DNA from: Victivallis lenta
Lineage (GTDB): Bacteria; Verrucomicrobiota; Lentisphaeria; Victivallales; Victivallaceae
NCBI RefSeq assembly: GCF_009695545.1
Contig: NZ_VUNS01000023.1
Span: forward strand, 17,381 to 81,380
DNA: 64,000 bases
Direction: 5' to 3'
Shown piece after piece: positions 52,095 to 60,940 of this stretch. The notes beneath the pieces were generated by a model. That model saw only the letters and a list, made by a program, of their open reading frames with translations. It searched no databases and was not told where the DNA came from. Each line of letters opens with the position of its first letter. Position 1 is the first letter of the stretch. The position numbers were made by a program, and so were the translations under genes.

Positions 52095-52409
52095 CACTCC
52101 TCCCTTCCACTTTTCATGCTGCGAAAAGACGCAGAAGCCGGACTATGATGAAAGAAGATGCGCACAACTCTCCGCAAACCGATGCCGAAACGAAAAATAT
52201 CCATATTTCCGGCAGAAAAACGGCGGCGCGTCCGATGCCGGAGTTGCATCCGGAGCCGGACGATGCTATACTGATTCGGACGCCAGACAACCGGAGGCTA
52301 TCGACAATATTTTTGATTTCAGGAACAACACCTTTCTGCTCGCCTCCGGAGAAATTCCGGCGGCAAAGGGAGAATACCGCGCTTTCCGCCTTTTCTGACC
52401 TGAAAAGAT
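52095..52409. other. Gap with a promoter and a short coding remnant
   Basis: A good plus-strand promoter (TTGCAT 52244-52249, 17 bases, TATACT 52267-52272) is followed by a frame reading NIFDFRNNTFLLASGEIPAA that ends in TGA at 52398. It has no clear start codon; GGAGG lies just upstream. It resembles the N-terminus of glycoside hydrolases and may be a truncated gene. Confidence 0.4.
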
Positions 52410-52886
52410 TTACCGGCAGTACTCGTAATCGATATATTCACCGGCGAACCCGTCGGCCGGCCGGCGCCGGACCTGCCGGAATCCCACCCGTTCATACATT
52501 CTCCGGGCCGGAACCATCAGTTCGTTCGTGGTCACGACGATTCTGTCGACGCCATACCGGGAAATCCGGTCGACGGTCTCTTGAAGCTGCCTGACGCCGT
52601 ATCCCTGCCCCTTATAAGCCGAGGCAATGCAGTTATGCCCGATTATCGCATATTCCGGCTGTTGCCTCGGGTCCCACGAAGCAAACCCGACGGCCCTGCC
52701 GTCGAGAGTCGTGACAAATCCGTACCGGTCGGCAATCTCCGGGCGGTCGCAGAAGAAGCTGTCGAACTCCCTCCAGTCGCCTCCCCAGTGCCGTGCGCAC
52801 CGGCAATCGAATGAATACGCGTCGGACAGCAGGGCAAACAGCGTTCCCCTCGGAAAATCGCTGATTTTTCTGAATTCAGGAACCAT
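52410..52886 (-). CDS. GNAT-family N-acetyltransferase
   Basis: 158 residues. Acetyl-CoA motif A is NCIASAYKGQGYGVRQLQET (about 90-108, with the Q/R-x-x-G-x-G core) and motif B is ELMVPARRMYERVGFRQV near 130. Preceded by RAVGFASWDPRQQPEYAIIG, the usual beta-strand pair. The substrate is not predictable. The longer frame reaching 53275 runs through spacer and tRNA and is rejected. Confidence 0.88.
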   Translation of the reverse strand: MVPEFRKISDFPRGTLFALLSDAYSFDCRCARHWGGDWREFDSFFCDRPEIADRYGFVTTLDGRAVGFASWDPRQQPEYAIIGHNCIASAYKGQGYGVRQLQETVDRISRYGVDRIVVTTNELMVPARRMYERVGFRQVRRRPADGFAGEYIDYEYCR

Positions 52887-52966
52887 AAAACCTCATCTTT
52901 CCCGGCAGCCGCAGAACCACCGTCCTCAACCGCCCACGTATCTAAATCATACTTGAATATCGGGAT

Positions 52967-53203
52967 TTGAAAAACTCGAAAAAGATCATTTTCGACGAAA
53001 TGCACCGGCTTATCGATGAAATCGCCAACCTTTCCCGGCTCCTTGCCGAGAATCCAAATAATTTTGAAATCCAGCGGCAACTCCTGATTGCCAACATCGA
53101 CCGGATCCGGTGTGAAGAAAAAAACGTATTCAAAATTGAGTATCGATGGAGTTCGGGACTTCGTCAAGTCTGGCAACCCCGCCAGGATTCGAACCTGGGC
53201 TAA
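52967..53203 (+). CDS. Possible small helical protein running into the tRNA-Gln region
   Basis: 78 codons from TTG 52967 (an ATG is at 52997). The part FDEMHRLIDEIANLSRLLAE, NPNNFEIQRQLLIANIDRIR looks like real helical protein and recalls DUF3135-type proteins. The last 12 codons overlap the antisense tRNA-Gln, and the frame ends in it, suggesting that the true 3' end was lost or that the gene simply stops there. No good ribosome site. Uncertain. Confidence 0.4.
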   Translation: MKNSKKIIFDEMHRLIDEIANLSRLLAENPNNFEIQRQLLIANIDRIRCEEKNVFKIEYRWSSGLRQVWQPRQDSNLG

Positions 53204-53244
53204 CTGGACCAAAACCAGTTGTGCTACCGTTACACCACGGGGTT
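53171..53244 (-). tRNA. tRNA-Gln (TTG)
   Basis: 74 bases with encoded CCA. The acceptor AACCCCG/CGGGGTT is fully paired; anticodon loop TTTTGGT gives TTG. The frame ending WQPRQDSNLG on the other strand is its usual shadow. Confidence 0.93.
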
Positions 53245-53385
53245 GTTTATTCGGCATTTTTACAAAATAGTCCATTTTTCTGAAAAATCCAGATAAAAAG
53301 ATGACTTTTTATTACGTTTTTTTGGAAATACGGTGTATATTTCCCCAATGCATCCATATTCAGAATCCATGACGCAAGGACAGAC

Positions 53386-54345
53386 ATGAGCGAAAAGAAA
53401 ACAGCCAAACGTTCGATCAGAGAGCATCTGCGAATCTACATCACCGGCCTCATCATGGGCGGAGCCGACATCGTTCCCGGCGTCTCCGGCGGAACCATGG
53501 CCTTCATTCTCGGCATCTACGAGGAACTGATCGAATCGATCAAACGCTTCACTTCCGCCGAGGCCATCGGCATGGCAGCCACTTTTCAGATCCGGAAAAT
53601 GTTCAAAACCCTGCCGTGGCCGTTCCTGCTGGTTCTCGGGCTCGGTATCCTCACCGCCATCGCGGTCCTTTCCACGCCGATTCACTGGATGCTCAAGAAC
53701 CAGCCCGTGCTGATCTGGGCCTTCTTTTTCGGGCTGGTCGTCGCGTCCATCTTCGCCGTATTCAACCGGGTGCGCAAATGGACTCCGTTCTGCGTCGCCG
53801 CACTGATCGCCGGGGGAGCTGCCGGCTGGATCGTCGTCGGGCTGCCGCTGCTCCGGAATCCGCCCGACAGCTATATCTACCTCGTGCTCTGCGGAGCGAT
53901 CGCCATCTGCGCGATGATCCTGCCCGGCATTTCCGGTTCGTTCATCCTGCTGCTGATGGGCAAGTACGATTATGTGCTGAACGCGGTCAACGAACTCAAG
54001 GCCGGCACCAATTTCGGGCAGAACCTGCTGATTCTCGCCCTCTTCGTCGTCGGCATCGTCCTCGGGATCAGTTCGTTCGTCCGGCTTCTGAGCTGGCTGT
54101 TCCGGAAGTTCCACGATCTCACGGTCGCCGTCCTCATCGGCTTCATGGCCGGGTCGCTGCGCAAGGTCTGGCCGTGGAAAGCCGGCGGCAGCGACGATGC
54201 GGCCAATGTGCTGCCGACTTCGTTCGGCTCGGAATTCTGGTCCGCGGTCGGTCTCGCCGCGGCCGGATTCATCATTGTATTTGCCCTCGAAACCGTCGCC
54301 CGGCAGATGGAAAAGAAGTCGGCGGCCAAAAACAGGGAAGCATAA
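53386..54345 (+). CDS. DUF368 integral membrane protein
   Basis: 319 residues with about nine helices. The DUF368 signature GLIMGGADIVPGVSGGTMAF is near residues 16-36, and a second, related LPGISGSFILLLMG near 180, consistent with internal duplication. DUF368 proteins belong to the undecaprenyl-phosphate flippase group (PopT-like), which returns the lipid carrier across the membrane; this is from published knowledge of the family. It directly abuts lgt (TAA-ATG) and is probably in one operon with lgt and rluD. A uppP gene lies 3 kb further, also in lipid-carrier recycling. Confidence 0.92.
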   Translation: MSEKKTAKRSIREHLRIYITGLIMGGADIVPGVSGGTMAFILGIYEELIESIKRFTSAEAIGMAATFQIRKMFKTLPWPFLLVLGLGILTAIAVLSTPIHWMLKNQPVLIWAFFFGLVVASIFAVFNRVRKWTPFCVAALIAGGAAGWIVVGLPLLRNPPDSYIYLVLCGAIAICAMILPGISGSFILLLMGKYDYVLNAVNELKAGTNFGQNLLILALFVVGIVLGISSFVRLLSWLFRKFHDLTVAVLIGFMAGSLRKVWPWKAGGSDDAANVLPTSFGSEFWSAVGLAAAGFIIVFALETVARQMEKKSAAKNREA

Positions 54346-55128
54346 ATGCATCCGATTCTTCTGTCATTCGGCAGCTTTTCGATCCGCAGCTACGGGGCGA
54401 TGGCCGCACTCGGTTTCGTCCTCGGCTGCTGGCTGGTCAATGTGAACAGAAAATACGCCCGGATGAGTTCGGATCAGGCATCCACCTCGCTCTTTGTCGC
54501 CATGATCGCCGGAATCATCGGCGCGCGCATTTTCTATGTCGTGCAGTATTTCAAGCAGTACCGCGACAACTTCTGGGGCATCTTCCGGGTGGATCAGGGC
54601 GGACTCGTTTTCTACGGCGGCTTCCTGCTGGCGCTGGCCGCGCTCTGGCTCTACTGCCGCCGCAGCAAGCTCGACATCGTCCGTGTGCTGGACGTGTACG
54701 CGCCGGCCATGGCCATCGCCCACGCCTGCGGGCGGATCGGCTGCTTCCTGAACGGCTGCTGCTGGGGAAAGCCGACCGATCTCTTCTGGGGAGTCTCCTA
54801 TCCGGAAGGCAGCAATCCCGCGCTCTGCTATCCCGGTGAAAGTCTGCACCCGGTCCAGCTTTATGAGGCGGGGGAGCAATTTCTGCTCTTTTTCCTCTAT
54901 TTTTACCTGGTGCGTCATACGAAGCGCGGCATCACGATGGCCAGTTATCTGACGCTCTACGGCATCTTCCGTTTCCTGAATGAACTGCTGCGCGGCGACA
55001 ATCCGAAGGTGCTGGCCGATTTTTTCACGCCCGCCCAGGTGATCGGGCTGCTGATCATTCCGGCCGGCCTCGGTCTCTTCATCTATTTTCAACGCCATGA
55101 ATCAAAAGATACTGAGCTTTCGCATTGA
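54346..55128 (+). CDS. lgt: Prolipoprotein diacylglyceryl transferase
   Basis: 260 residues, about seven helices. FSIRSYGAMAALGFVLGCWL near the start, catalytic region GARIFYVVQYF, the Lgt signature HACGRIGCFLNGCCWGKP near 124-141, and LHPVQLYEAGEQFLLFFLYF near 170. It transfers diacylglycerol to the lipobox Cys, the first step of lipoprotein maturation. Starts immediately after the DUF368 stop and overlaps rluD by 32 bases. Confidence 0.95.
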   Translation: MHPILLSFGSFSIRSYGAMAALGFVLGCWLVNVNRKYARMSSDQASTSLFVAMIAGIIGARIFYVVQYFKQYRDNFWGIFRVDQGGLVFYGGFLLALAALWLYCRRSKLDIVRVLDVYAPAMAIAHACGRIGCFLNGCCWGKPTDLFWGVSYPEGSNPALCYPGESLHPVQLYEAGEQFLLFFLYFYLVRHTKRGITMASYLTLYGIFRFLNELLRGDNPKVLADFFTPAQVIGLLIIPAGLGLFIYFQRHESKDTELSH

Positions 55129-56032
55129 CGCCGGGGATGCCGGGACCCGCCTGGACCGCTGCCTGTCGCGGCTGATTCCGGGTTCATCGCGCACCTACCT
55201 GCAGAAGCTGATCGCCGGCGGACTGGTCACGTCCGGCGACGCGGCGCTGACGATTCCGCGCTACCCGGTGCGGGCCGGCATGGAAATCCGTGTAGCGCTG
55301 CCGGAGCCGGAAAACTCGGAACCGGCTCCGGAACCATTTGATTTCCCGATCCTCTACGAGGATGAGGCGATGCTGGTCATCTCAAAACCGGCCGGCGTCG
55401 TTGTGCATCCGGCTGTCGGCAACCCGACCGGCACGGTGGTCAACGCGCTGCTCGGCCGTTATCCGAATCTGGCCGAGACGCTGGCCTGCGGTTCGAGCCG
55501 CCCCGGGATTGTCCACCGGCTCGACAAAGACACTTCCGGCTGTCTGGTCATCGCCAAAACGCCCGATGCCCAGTACAAGCTCTGCACGGCTTTCGCGGGC
55601 CGGGAAACGTCGAAAACCTACCTTGCCATCGTCCGCGGCATTCCGCACCGGCCCGAGGCGGAAATCAGCGGACTCATCGGCCGGCATCCGGTCAACCGCC
55701 AGAAAATGGCGGTCGTCGAACGCAACGGCAAGTTCGCCCTCACCCGTTACCGGCTGGAAAAAAGCGGCTGCATCAACGGCTGCCCGGTCAGTCTCATGAA
55801 AGTCCGCATCCTGACCGGCCGCACCCATCAGATCCGGGTCCACCTGGCCTCGGTCGGAATACCGGTGCTCGGGGATGCGACCTACGGCGGGGTGCTCTCC
55901 GCACTTCCCGAAATCGAGCGCCAGATGCTGCACGCCTGGAAACTGCAGCTGCCGCATCCCGTAACCGGGGAGAAGATCGAATTCTGCGCTCCGCTTCCGG
56001 ATGACTTTCAGACAACACTTAACCGATTTTAA
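55097..56032 (+). CDS. rluD: 23S rRNA pseudouridine synthase, RluD type
   Basis: 311 residues. N-terminal S4 RNA-binding domain (about 14-75, TRLDRCLSRLIPGSSRTYLQ) and RluA-type catalytic domain with Asp in IVHRLDKDTSGCLVI near 143, and KSYL-like KTYLAIVRG, then TGRTHQIRVHLASVGIPVLG. Modifies U residues in helix 69 of 23S rRNA if RluD-like. It overlaps lgt by 32 bases, so translation is coupled. Confidence 0.93.
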   Translation: MNQKILSFRIDAGDAGTRLDRCLSRLIPGSSRTYLQKLIAGGLVTSGDAALTIPRYPVRAGMEIRVALPEPENSEPAPEPFDFPILYEDEAMLVISKPAGVVVHPAVGNPTGTVVNALLGRYPNLAETLACGSSRPGIVHRLDKDTSGCLVIAKTPDAQYKLCTAFAGRETSKTYLAIVRGIPHRPEAEISGLIGRHPVNRQKMAVVERNGKFALTRYRLEKSGCINGCPVSLMKVRILTGRTHQIRVHLASVGIPVLGDATYGGVLSALPEIERQMLHAWKLQLPHPVTGEKIEFCAPLPDDFQTTLNRF

Positions 56033-56454
56033 TTTTTTTCCCGTTCCCGTCTTGAAAAGCTTTGCCGTCATGCTATTTTATCTGTATGTTTCCGGTCAAC
56101 AGATTACAGTTTTATAAAAATGCGGGAAGGGAATGCAGTGCCAAAAAACGGTAAAATCATATTTTTTCCGGCATTGCGGCCTTACTTGAATTTCTTTTTT
56201 TCCATGTGTATTCCGATAATCAATGAAAAAATTAACAAATCGGGTATTTTTTCGTTTGGAATCAAGGAAAAGCATTGTATATTATGGTTGTTGGGGAATT
56301 TAAAATCAGGCTCGTCTTCTTTATTTCCGCCTTATTGTTTTCTTTTTGTTTCCATCAATTCCGTATTGTTGAACGATATGCACCTGCCGGCGGAAATCGG
56401 GCAGTCTTCCTGAAAGCCTGTTTATAAAATACGAAACGCTCAGTGAGGATACTT
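56033..56454. other. AT-rich intergenic region with a promoter
   Basis: No supported gene (a 97-codon frame from 56120 is hydrophobic noise without a ribosome site). TTGGAA (56256-56261), 16 bases, TATATT (56278-56283) form a good promoter for the HTH gene, giving a leader of about 165 bases. Confidence 0.55.
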
Positions 56455-57420
56455 ATGGCAATAACACCTTTGAAAACGAAATTCGGAAAACTGATTCGCG
56501 ACTATCTGCGCAATGCGGAGATTCGCCAGAATGATCTCGCCGCCAGACTGAAGGTTTCCGGTTCGGCGGTGTCCCAGATGCTGCACGGGAAAATCGTGCC
56601 GAACCAGCAGCAGCTGGCCACGATCTGCGAACTGCTGATGCTGGACCGGGCGCAGGCGTTCGAACTGCAGTCCATGCTTTCCGGCATCCGTACCGGGGCG
56701 GAAAACATGCGTTCCCCCTTCAACCAGACCATGTTCGCCCTGCGCTGCCAGCGCGGGCTGACCCATCAGCAGCTGGCCAACCTTTCCGGCATCCCGGCTT
56801 CCCATCTGATGGTGTTCGAGAACTGCTTTGAAGCGGTTCCGACCCTCGATGAAGCCAGCAAGCTCGCCCCGATCCTCGGCTGCACCCCGGCTTCTCTGCT
56901 TCAGAGCGCCGGCGTCGGCGGCCTCTCGCGAAGCGTCATCGACCAGCTCAAAAAAGAGGGCGGCTACCTGGAGGAGGATGTGGTCAGCGAGCCGGACGGG
57001 CCGTACAAATTCAGCACGGAGCGGCAGGCGCCGCTGCTTGACCTGATCGATCTGGAGGATTTCGACGGAAAGTCGATCGATGATTTCGCCCGGCGCCGCG
57101 CCACGAAGGTGCTGGATCTCAGCAGCGGCGACCTGCCGGAAAACGTGATCGCAATCAGCGCTTCGGGGCGCGATCTCGCCATCGGCATTCCCGGCACGGT
57201 GCTGCTGCTGGTTTCGTCCGAGCGGCCCTCCAATTACCGGGATCTGGACCTGTGCCGGACCAATGAAGAGCGGTTCCTGCTGCAGGAGAGCCGGCGGAAC
57301 GGCGTGAAGGAGTTCCGGCTGGCCGGAACCCGCAAGCCGAACACCAGCGGTGTCCGCTGGAAGCTGCCGGTTCTGGAAATCATCATCCGGCCGACGAAGC
57401 CGGAACCGAAAGAGAAATAA
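56455..57420 (+). CDS. Double XRE-type HTH protein
   Basis: 321 residues. A first Cro/CI helix-turn-helix at about 14-65 (IRQNDLAARLKVSGSAVSQM) and a second at about 95-145 (GLTHQQLANLSGIPASHLMV), followed by a 175-residue unassigned domain. ATG 56455 has GTGAGGA five bases upstream; a GTG at 56443 is possible. A long leader and own promoter suggest independent control. The C-terminal part (DLSSGDLPENVIAISASGRD, GIPGTVLLLVSSERP) is reminiscent of phage-repressor-type output domains but I cannot name it. Confidence 0.82.
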   Translation: MAITPLKTKFGKLIRDYLRNAEIRQNDLAARLKVSGSAVSQMLHGKIVPNQQQLATICELLMLDRAQAFELQSMLSGIRTGAENMRSPFNQTMFALRCQRGLTHQQLANLSGIPASHLMVFENCFEAVPTLDEASKLAPILGCTPASLLQSAGVGGLSRSVIDQLKKEGGYLEEDVVSEPDGPYKFSTERQAPLLDLIDLEDFDGKSIDDFARRRATKVLDLSSGDLPENVIAISASGRDLAIGIPGTVLLLVSSERPSNYRDLDLCRTNEERFLLQESRRNGVKEFRLAGTRKPNTSGVRWKLPVLEIIIRPTKPEPKEK

Positions 57421-57690
57421 TGTCTCCGTTCCGACTGCCTGCGGCAGTCATGACGGATGATTCCGCGGCCGCTTTCCTCCGCCGGTTATGGTGCGTTATG
57501 GGGTTTCGCACGATAACCGGCAAAATGGAAGCGGAAAAGGAGCAGACAAATGCCGGTATCGGCGCCCGGCCGGATTTGCCGGGGCAACATAACGGGGACG
57601 GCCGCCGTGCGGCCGATGCCTCCTCTCCACACAGGGGCGGAGGTATCGGTGCGTTTTGCATATGATTCGAAAGTAAGGTAGTCTGTAAGA

Positions 57691-58536
57691 GTGAACGTCT
57701 GGTTTTACATCATTGTCATGGCCGTGATTCAGGGAATCGCGGAGTTCCTGCCGATCAGTTCGTCTGGTCATCTTGCGCTGCTCGGCGCCCTATTCGGATT
57801 CGACGGGGAGAAAAGCCAGGCGCTGGGCATTGTCCTCCACGCCGGCTCCCTGCTCGCAATCGTGATTTTTTACTGGAAGACCCTGCTCGGGTTTCTGAAG
57901 CCGGAGCAATGGCGGCTCGCCGCCATGCTGATCCTCGGAACGATTCCGGCGGGTGTTCTCGGCATGGCTCTCGAGCTCTCCGGCTTCGCCAAGGATCTCT
58001 TCGACAACCTGATGGTGATCGGTTTCGCATTTCTCATCACCGCCACGCTGCTCCGGCTGTCGGAAAAACCGAAGCTCATCATCCGTCCGTCCGGCCAGGA
58101 AGACGCGGAGCCGACGCCGCTCGACAAAATCTCCGTCCGCCAGGCGCTCGCGATCGGTATCGGACAGATGTTCGCGATTCTGCCCGGATTGTCCCGCTCC
58201 GGCACCACCATCACGGTCGGCATTCTGACCGGAGTGAACCGGGAGGCGGCCGGGACCTTCTCCTTTCTGCTGGCGATCCCGGTCATCGCGGGCGCGGCGC
58301 TCGTCCACGCATATAAAATGTTCAAGCACCCGCCGGAAGCCGGAGACATCACTTATCTGCAGATGGCGGTCGGCCTCGTCGTTTCGGCGGCGGTCAGTTT
58401 CTGGGCCCTGTCGTTCCTTACCAGGCTCATCAAACGCGGCAAACTCGCCTGCTTCGCCTGGTATTTGTATATCCTCGGCGCCGGAGTGATTCTCTGGCAG
58501 CTGACCGTCATGATCAGAAAGGCTAACGGATTATGA
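57691..58536 (+). CDS. uppP: Undecaprenyl-diphosphatase
   Basis: 281 residues, about eight helices. The active-site motifs are intact: GIAEFLPISSSGHLALLGAL (about 12-31) and ILPGLSRSGTTITVGILTGV (about 163-182). Dephosphorylates undecaprenyl diphosphate so that the carrier can be reused in peptidoglycan and polysaccharide synthesis; also gives bacitracin tolerance. The GTG start at 57691 has a TAAGGT about 11 bases upstream. Its stop overlaps the proC start by 4 bases (ATGA). Confidence 0.95.
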   Translation: MNVWFYIIVMAVIQGIAEFLPISSSGHLALLGALFGFDGEKSQALGIVLHAGSLLAIVIFYWKTLLGFLKPEQWRLAAMLILGTIPAGVLGMALELSGFAKDLFDNLMVIGFAFLITATLLRLSEKPKLIIRPSGQEDAEPTPLDKISVRQALAIGIGQMFAILPGLSRSGTTITVGILTGVNREAAGTFSFLLAIPVIAGAALVHAYKMFKHPPEAGDITYLQMAVGLVVSAAVSFWALSFLTRLIKRGKLACFAWYLYILGAGVILWQLTVMIRKANGL

Positions 58537-59336
58537 GTAAACTTTTATTGATCGGCGCCGGTAAAATGGCGACCGCCATCGCCGGAGGGCTGGTCAAGTC
58601 CGGCCTGTTCGCTCCCGCCGAGCTTCTGGCCTACGATGTAAATCCGGTCGCGGCGGCGGACTTCACCAAAGCGACCGGCGTGGAGTGCGCAATCACCGGC
58701 TGTTTCGAACTGGCGGCGGCGGCGGACCGGGTACTGCTGGCGATCAAACCGCAGACTCTGGCGAAAGCCCTCACCGGACTCACGGAGGCGCTGGCCGGAA
58801 AAACCGTCCTCTCCATCGTCGCCGGCGTGCCGCTGCAGCGTCTTTCGGAACTGACCGGCAGCCGCAAGGTGATCCGCGTCATGCCGAATACCCCGGCGCA
58901 GATCGAGCGCGGCGCATCCGCCATTGCGGCGGCGCCGGATGTCGATGAAGCGGAGCTGAAACTGGCGGAGAAGATCTTCGGCGCCGTCGGCATCGTCATG
59001 CTGGTCGACGAACACAATCTCGACGCGGTCACCGCGCTCTCGGGCAGCGGCCCCGCCTACGTTTTCGAATTCATTCAGGCGCTGGCCGACGGCGGCGTCG
59101 CCTCGGGACTCCCGCGGGCGGCGGCGACGGAGCTCGCAGTCCAGACCGTGATCGGAGCGGCCGAGATGGTCCGGGCGACCGGTTTGCACCCGACCGCCCT
59201 CAAGGACCAGGTGACCAGCCCGGGCGGCACGACAATCCGGGCGCTCGAAGTGCTGGAAGACCGCGCCTTCGCCGGTACGGTCATCCAGGCAGTGCGCGCC
59301 GCCTGCGCGCGCTCGGAAGAACTTGGACGCAGTTGA
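58533..59336 (+). CDS. proC: Pyrroline-5-carboxylate reductase
   Basis: 267 residues. Rossmann start LLLIGAGKMATAIAGGLVKS, NADP contact RVLLAIKPQTL, VMPNTPAQIERGASAI and the dimer signature SGSGPAYVFEFIQALADGGV (about 170-190) are all present. Catalyses the last step of proline synthesis. Translationally coupled to uppP. Confidence 0.96.
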   Translation: MSKLLLIGAGKMATAIAGGLVKSGLFAPAELLAYDVNPVAAADFTKATGVECAITGCFELAAAADRVLLAIKPQTLAKALTGLTEALAGKTVLSIVAGVPLQRLSELTGSRKVIRVMPNTPAQIERGASAIAAAPDVDEAELKLAEKIFGAVGIVMLVDEHNLDAVTALSGSGPAYVFEFIQALADGGVASGLPRAAATELAVQTVIGAAEMVRATGLHPTALKDQVTSPGGTTIRALEVLEDRAFAGTVIQAVRAACARSEELGRS

Positions 59337-59346
59337 GGAGAAAACC

Positions 59347-60102
59347 ATGGACGCTTCAACCGGATGCCTTTCCGTCGTGATGCCCGCCTACAACGAAGAG
59401 CAGACCATCGATGAAATCATCCACCGGGTGCTGGCGCGTACCGAAGTCGGCGAACTCCTGATCATCAACGATGCTTCGACCGACAAAACCTGGGAAAATC
59501 TGCAGAAATTCGCAGATAACCCGCGAATCCGCCTGTTCAACCAGGAGGTCAATCAAGGCAAAGGCGCGGCGCTGATCCGCGGCTTCCGGGAGGCGGCCCG
59601 ACCGTTCGTCATCGTTCAGGACGCGGATTTCGAGTACACGCCGGAGGATTATCCGGCGGTGCTGGCCCCGCTGCTGGCCGGCAAGGCGGATGCAGTCTAC
59701 GGATCGCGTTTCATGGGAACCCCCGGGCAGGTCCGCTTTTTCCGGCACGAAATGGGCAATAAATTCCTGACCTTTCTGTCGAACTGGTTCTCGGATATCC
59801 ATCTCTCGGACATGGAGACCTGCTACAAAGCGTTCCGGCGCGAGGTCATCCAGAATCTGAAGCTCGAATCCTGCCGGTTCGGCATCGAAGTGGAACTGAC
59901 CGCGAAGCTCGCCCGGTCGCGGCGGCTGCGTATCTGGGAGGTGCCGATCTCCTACAATCCGCGCCGTTTCGACGAAGGCAAGAAAATCGGCTGGAAGGAT
60001 GGCGTGGCGGCGCTCTGCCACATCGTGCGGTTCAACCTGTTCAGCAGCGACGAGGCCAGTTTCGTCCGCCCGTGGGACGAAGTGCTCGGAAACAACCGAT
60101 AA
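59347..60102 (+). CDS. Family 2 glycosyltransferase, DPM-like
   Basis: 251 residues from ATG 59347 (GAGGAGA seven bases upstream; a TTG at 59323 is weaker). GT-A fold: SVVMPAYNEEQTIDEIIHRV, LIINDASTDKTW, metal motif QDADFEYTPEDY (DxD) near 93, then METCYKAFRREVIQ. No membrane helix, so it resembles dolichol/undecaprenyl-phosphate mannose or glucose synthases that make lipid-linked sugars. It follows proC by ten bases and lies in a lipid-carrier neighbourhood with uppP. Confidence 0.9.
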   Translation: MDASTGCLSVVMPAYNEEQTIDEIIHRVLARTEVGELLIINDASTDKTWENLQKFADNPRIRLFNQEVNQGKGAALIRGFREAARPFVIVQDADFEYTPEDYPAVLAPLLAGKADAVYGSRFMGTPGQVRFFRHEMGNKFLTFLSNWFSDIHLSDMETCYKAFRREVIQNLKLESCRFGIEVELTAKLARSRRLRIWEVPISYNPRRFDEGKKIGWKDGVAALCHIVRFNLFSSDEASFVRPWDEVLGNNR

Positions 60103-60112
60103 GGTGAGACAC

Positions 60113-60940
60113 GTGAAGCGGGAAGAGGAGCTGCTGCAGAAAATCGCCCGCCTCGAGCAGCAGCTGTCAGAAGAAAGGGAGCGAAACACCGCTCTAGAAC
60201 GAACGCTGGCCGCCGAGCGCGAGGCGGCGCTCGACCAGCGCTTCGCCATAGTCGAAAACAATTTGAAGCTGCTTGAACTCAAGGAGTCGCTGGAGAGCGA
60301 GCAGGAAAAATCCGCGAAGCTGCTGCGCAATATCCTGCCGGAACGGGTCATCGGTGAACTGCAAACCGTCGGGAGCAGCAAACCCGAGTTGTTCGAGCAC
60401 GTCACGGTGCTCTTTTCCGACATCGTTGACTTCACGGGCGGAAGTGCGAGACTCGCCCCGGAAGAGGTGCTGTTCGAATTGTCCGATATTTTCACAGGTT
60501 TCGACCACATTTTTGCGAATCACGGCTGCGAGCGGATCAAAACCATCGGAGACGCCTATCTCTGCGTCTCCGGCCTGCCGGAAGCCGCTCCCGGGCATTG
60601 CGGCAACATTCTCGGGGGAGCCTGCGAAGCGATCGGATTCCTCCGGGAGCGCAACCGGAATCATCCCCATGAGTGGCGCATGCGGTTCGGCGTGCATACC
60701 GGCCGCGTCGTCGGCGGCATTGTCGGCATTGAAAAATATATCTACGACATCTTCGGCGACACGGTCAACACCGCGGCGCGAATGGAACAGTTATCGGAGC
60801 CGATGTGCATCAATGTCTCCGAAGAGGTCCGCAAAGCGGCACCGCCGAACTGCTGTTTTCTCGAGCGGCCCCCCTGTGAAGTCAAGGGAAAAGGCGTCAT
60901 GCGGATGTATTTTCTCGACCAGACCCGTACTCAGTGGTAA
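60113..60940 (+). CDS. Class III adenylate cyclase with N-terminal coiled coil
   Basis: 275 residues from GTG 60113 (AAGGTGAG six bases upstream); the frame extends to 59999 inside the previous gene. Residues about 1-85 form a coiled coil (EELLQKIARLEQQLSEERER). The cyclase domain shows metal Asp in TVLFSDIVDFTGG near 101, ERIKTIGDAYLCVSG near 143, and YDIFGDTVNTAARMEQLSE near 212. The Lys of IKTIGD and Asp of YDIFG are the adenine-selecting residues; guanylate cyclases have Glu and Cys there. The catalytic Asn and Arg in VNTAAR are present. It should make cAMP from ATP as a dimer; no sensor or membrane domain is attached. It overlaps the convergent XRE gene by 10 bases. Confidence 0.93.
   Translation: MKREEELLQKIARLEQQLSEERERNTALERTLAAEREAALDQRFAIVENNLKLLELKESLESEQEKSAKLLRNILPERVIGELQTVGSSKPELFEHVTVLFSDIVDFTGGSARLAPEEVLFELSDIFTGFDHIFANHGCERIKTIGDAYLCVSGLPEAAPGHCGNILGGACEAIGFLRERNRNHPHEWRMRFGVHTGRVVGGIVGIEKYIYDIFGDTVNTAARMEQLSEPMCINVSEEVRKAAPPNCCFLERPPCEVKGKGVMRMYFLDQTRTQW

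Noticed and set aside
52643..53275. 210-codon frame extending the GNAT gene upstream on the minus strand
   Set aside because: Runs through tRNA-Gln and spacer and is in a different frame from the GNAT gene.
56120..56413. 97-codon hydrophobic frame upstream of the double-HTH gene
   Set aside because: No ribosome site and AT-rich composition produces such Phe/Ile-rich frames by chance; it overlaps the likely promoter.
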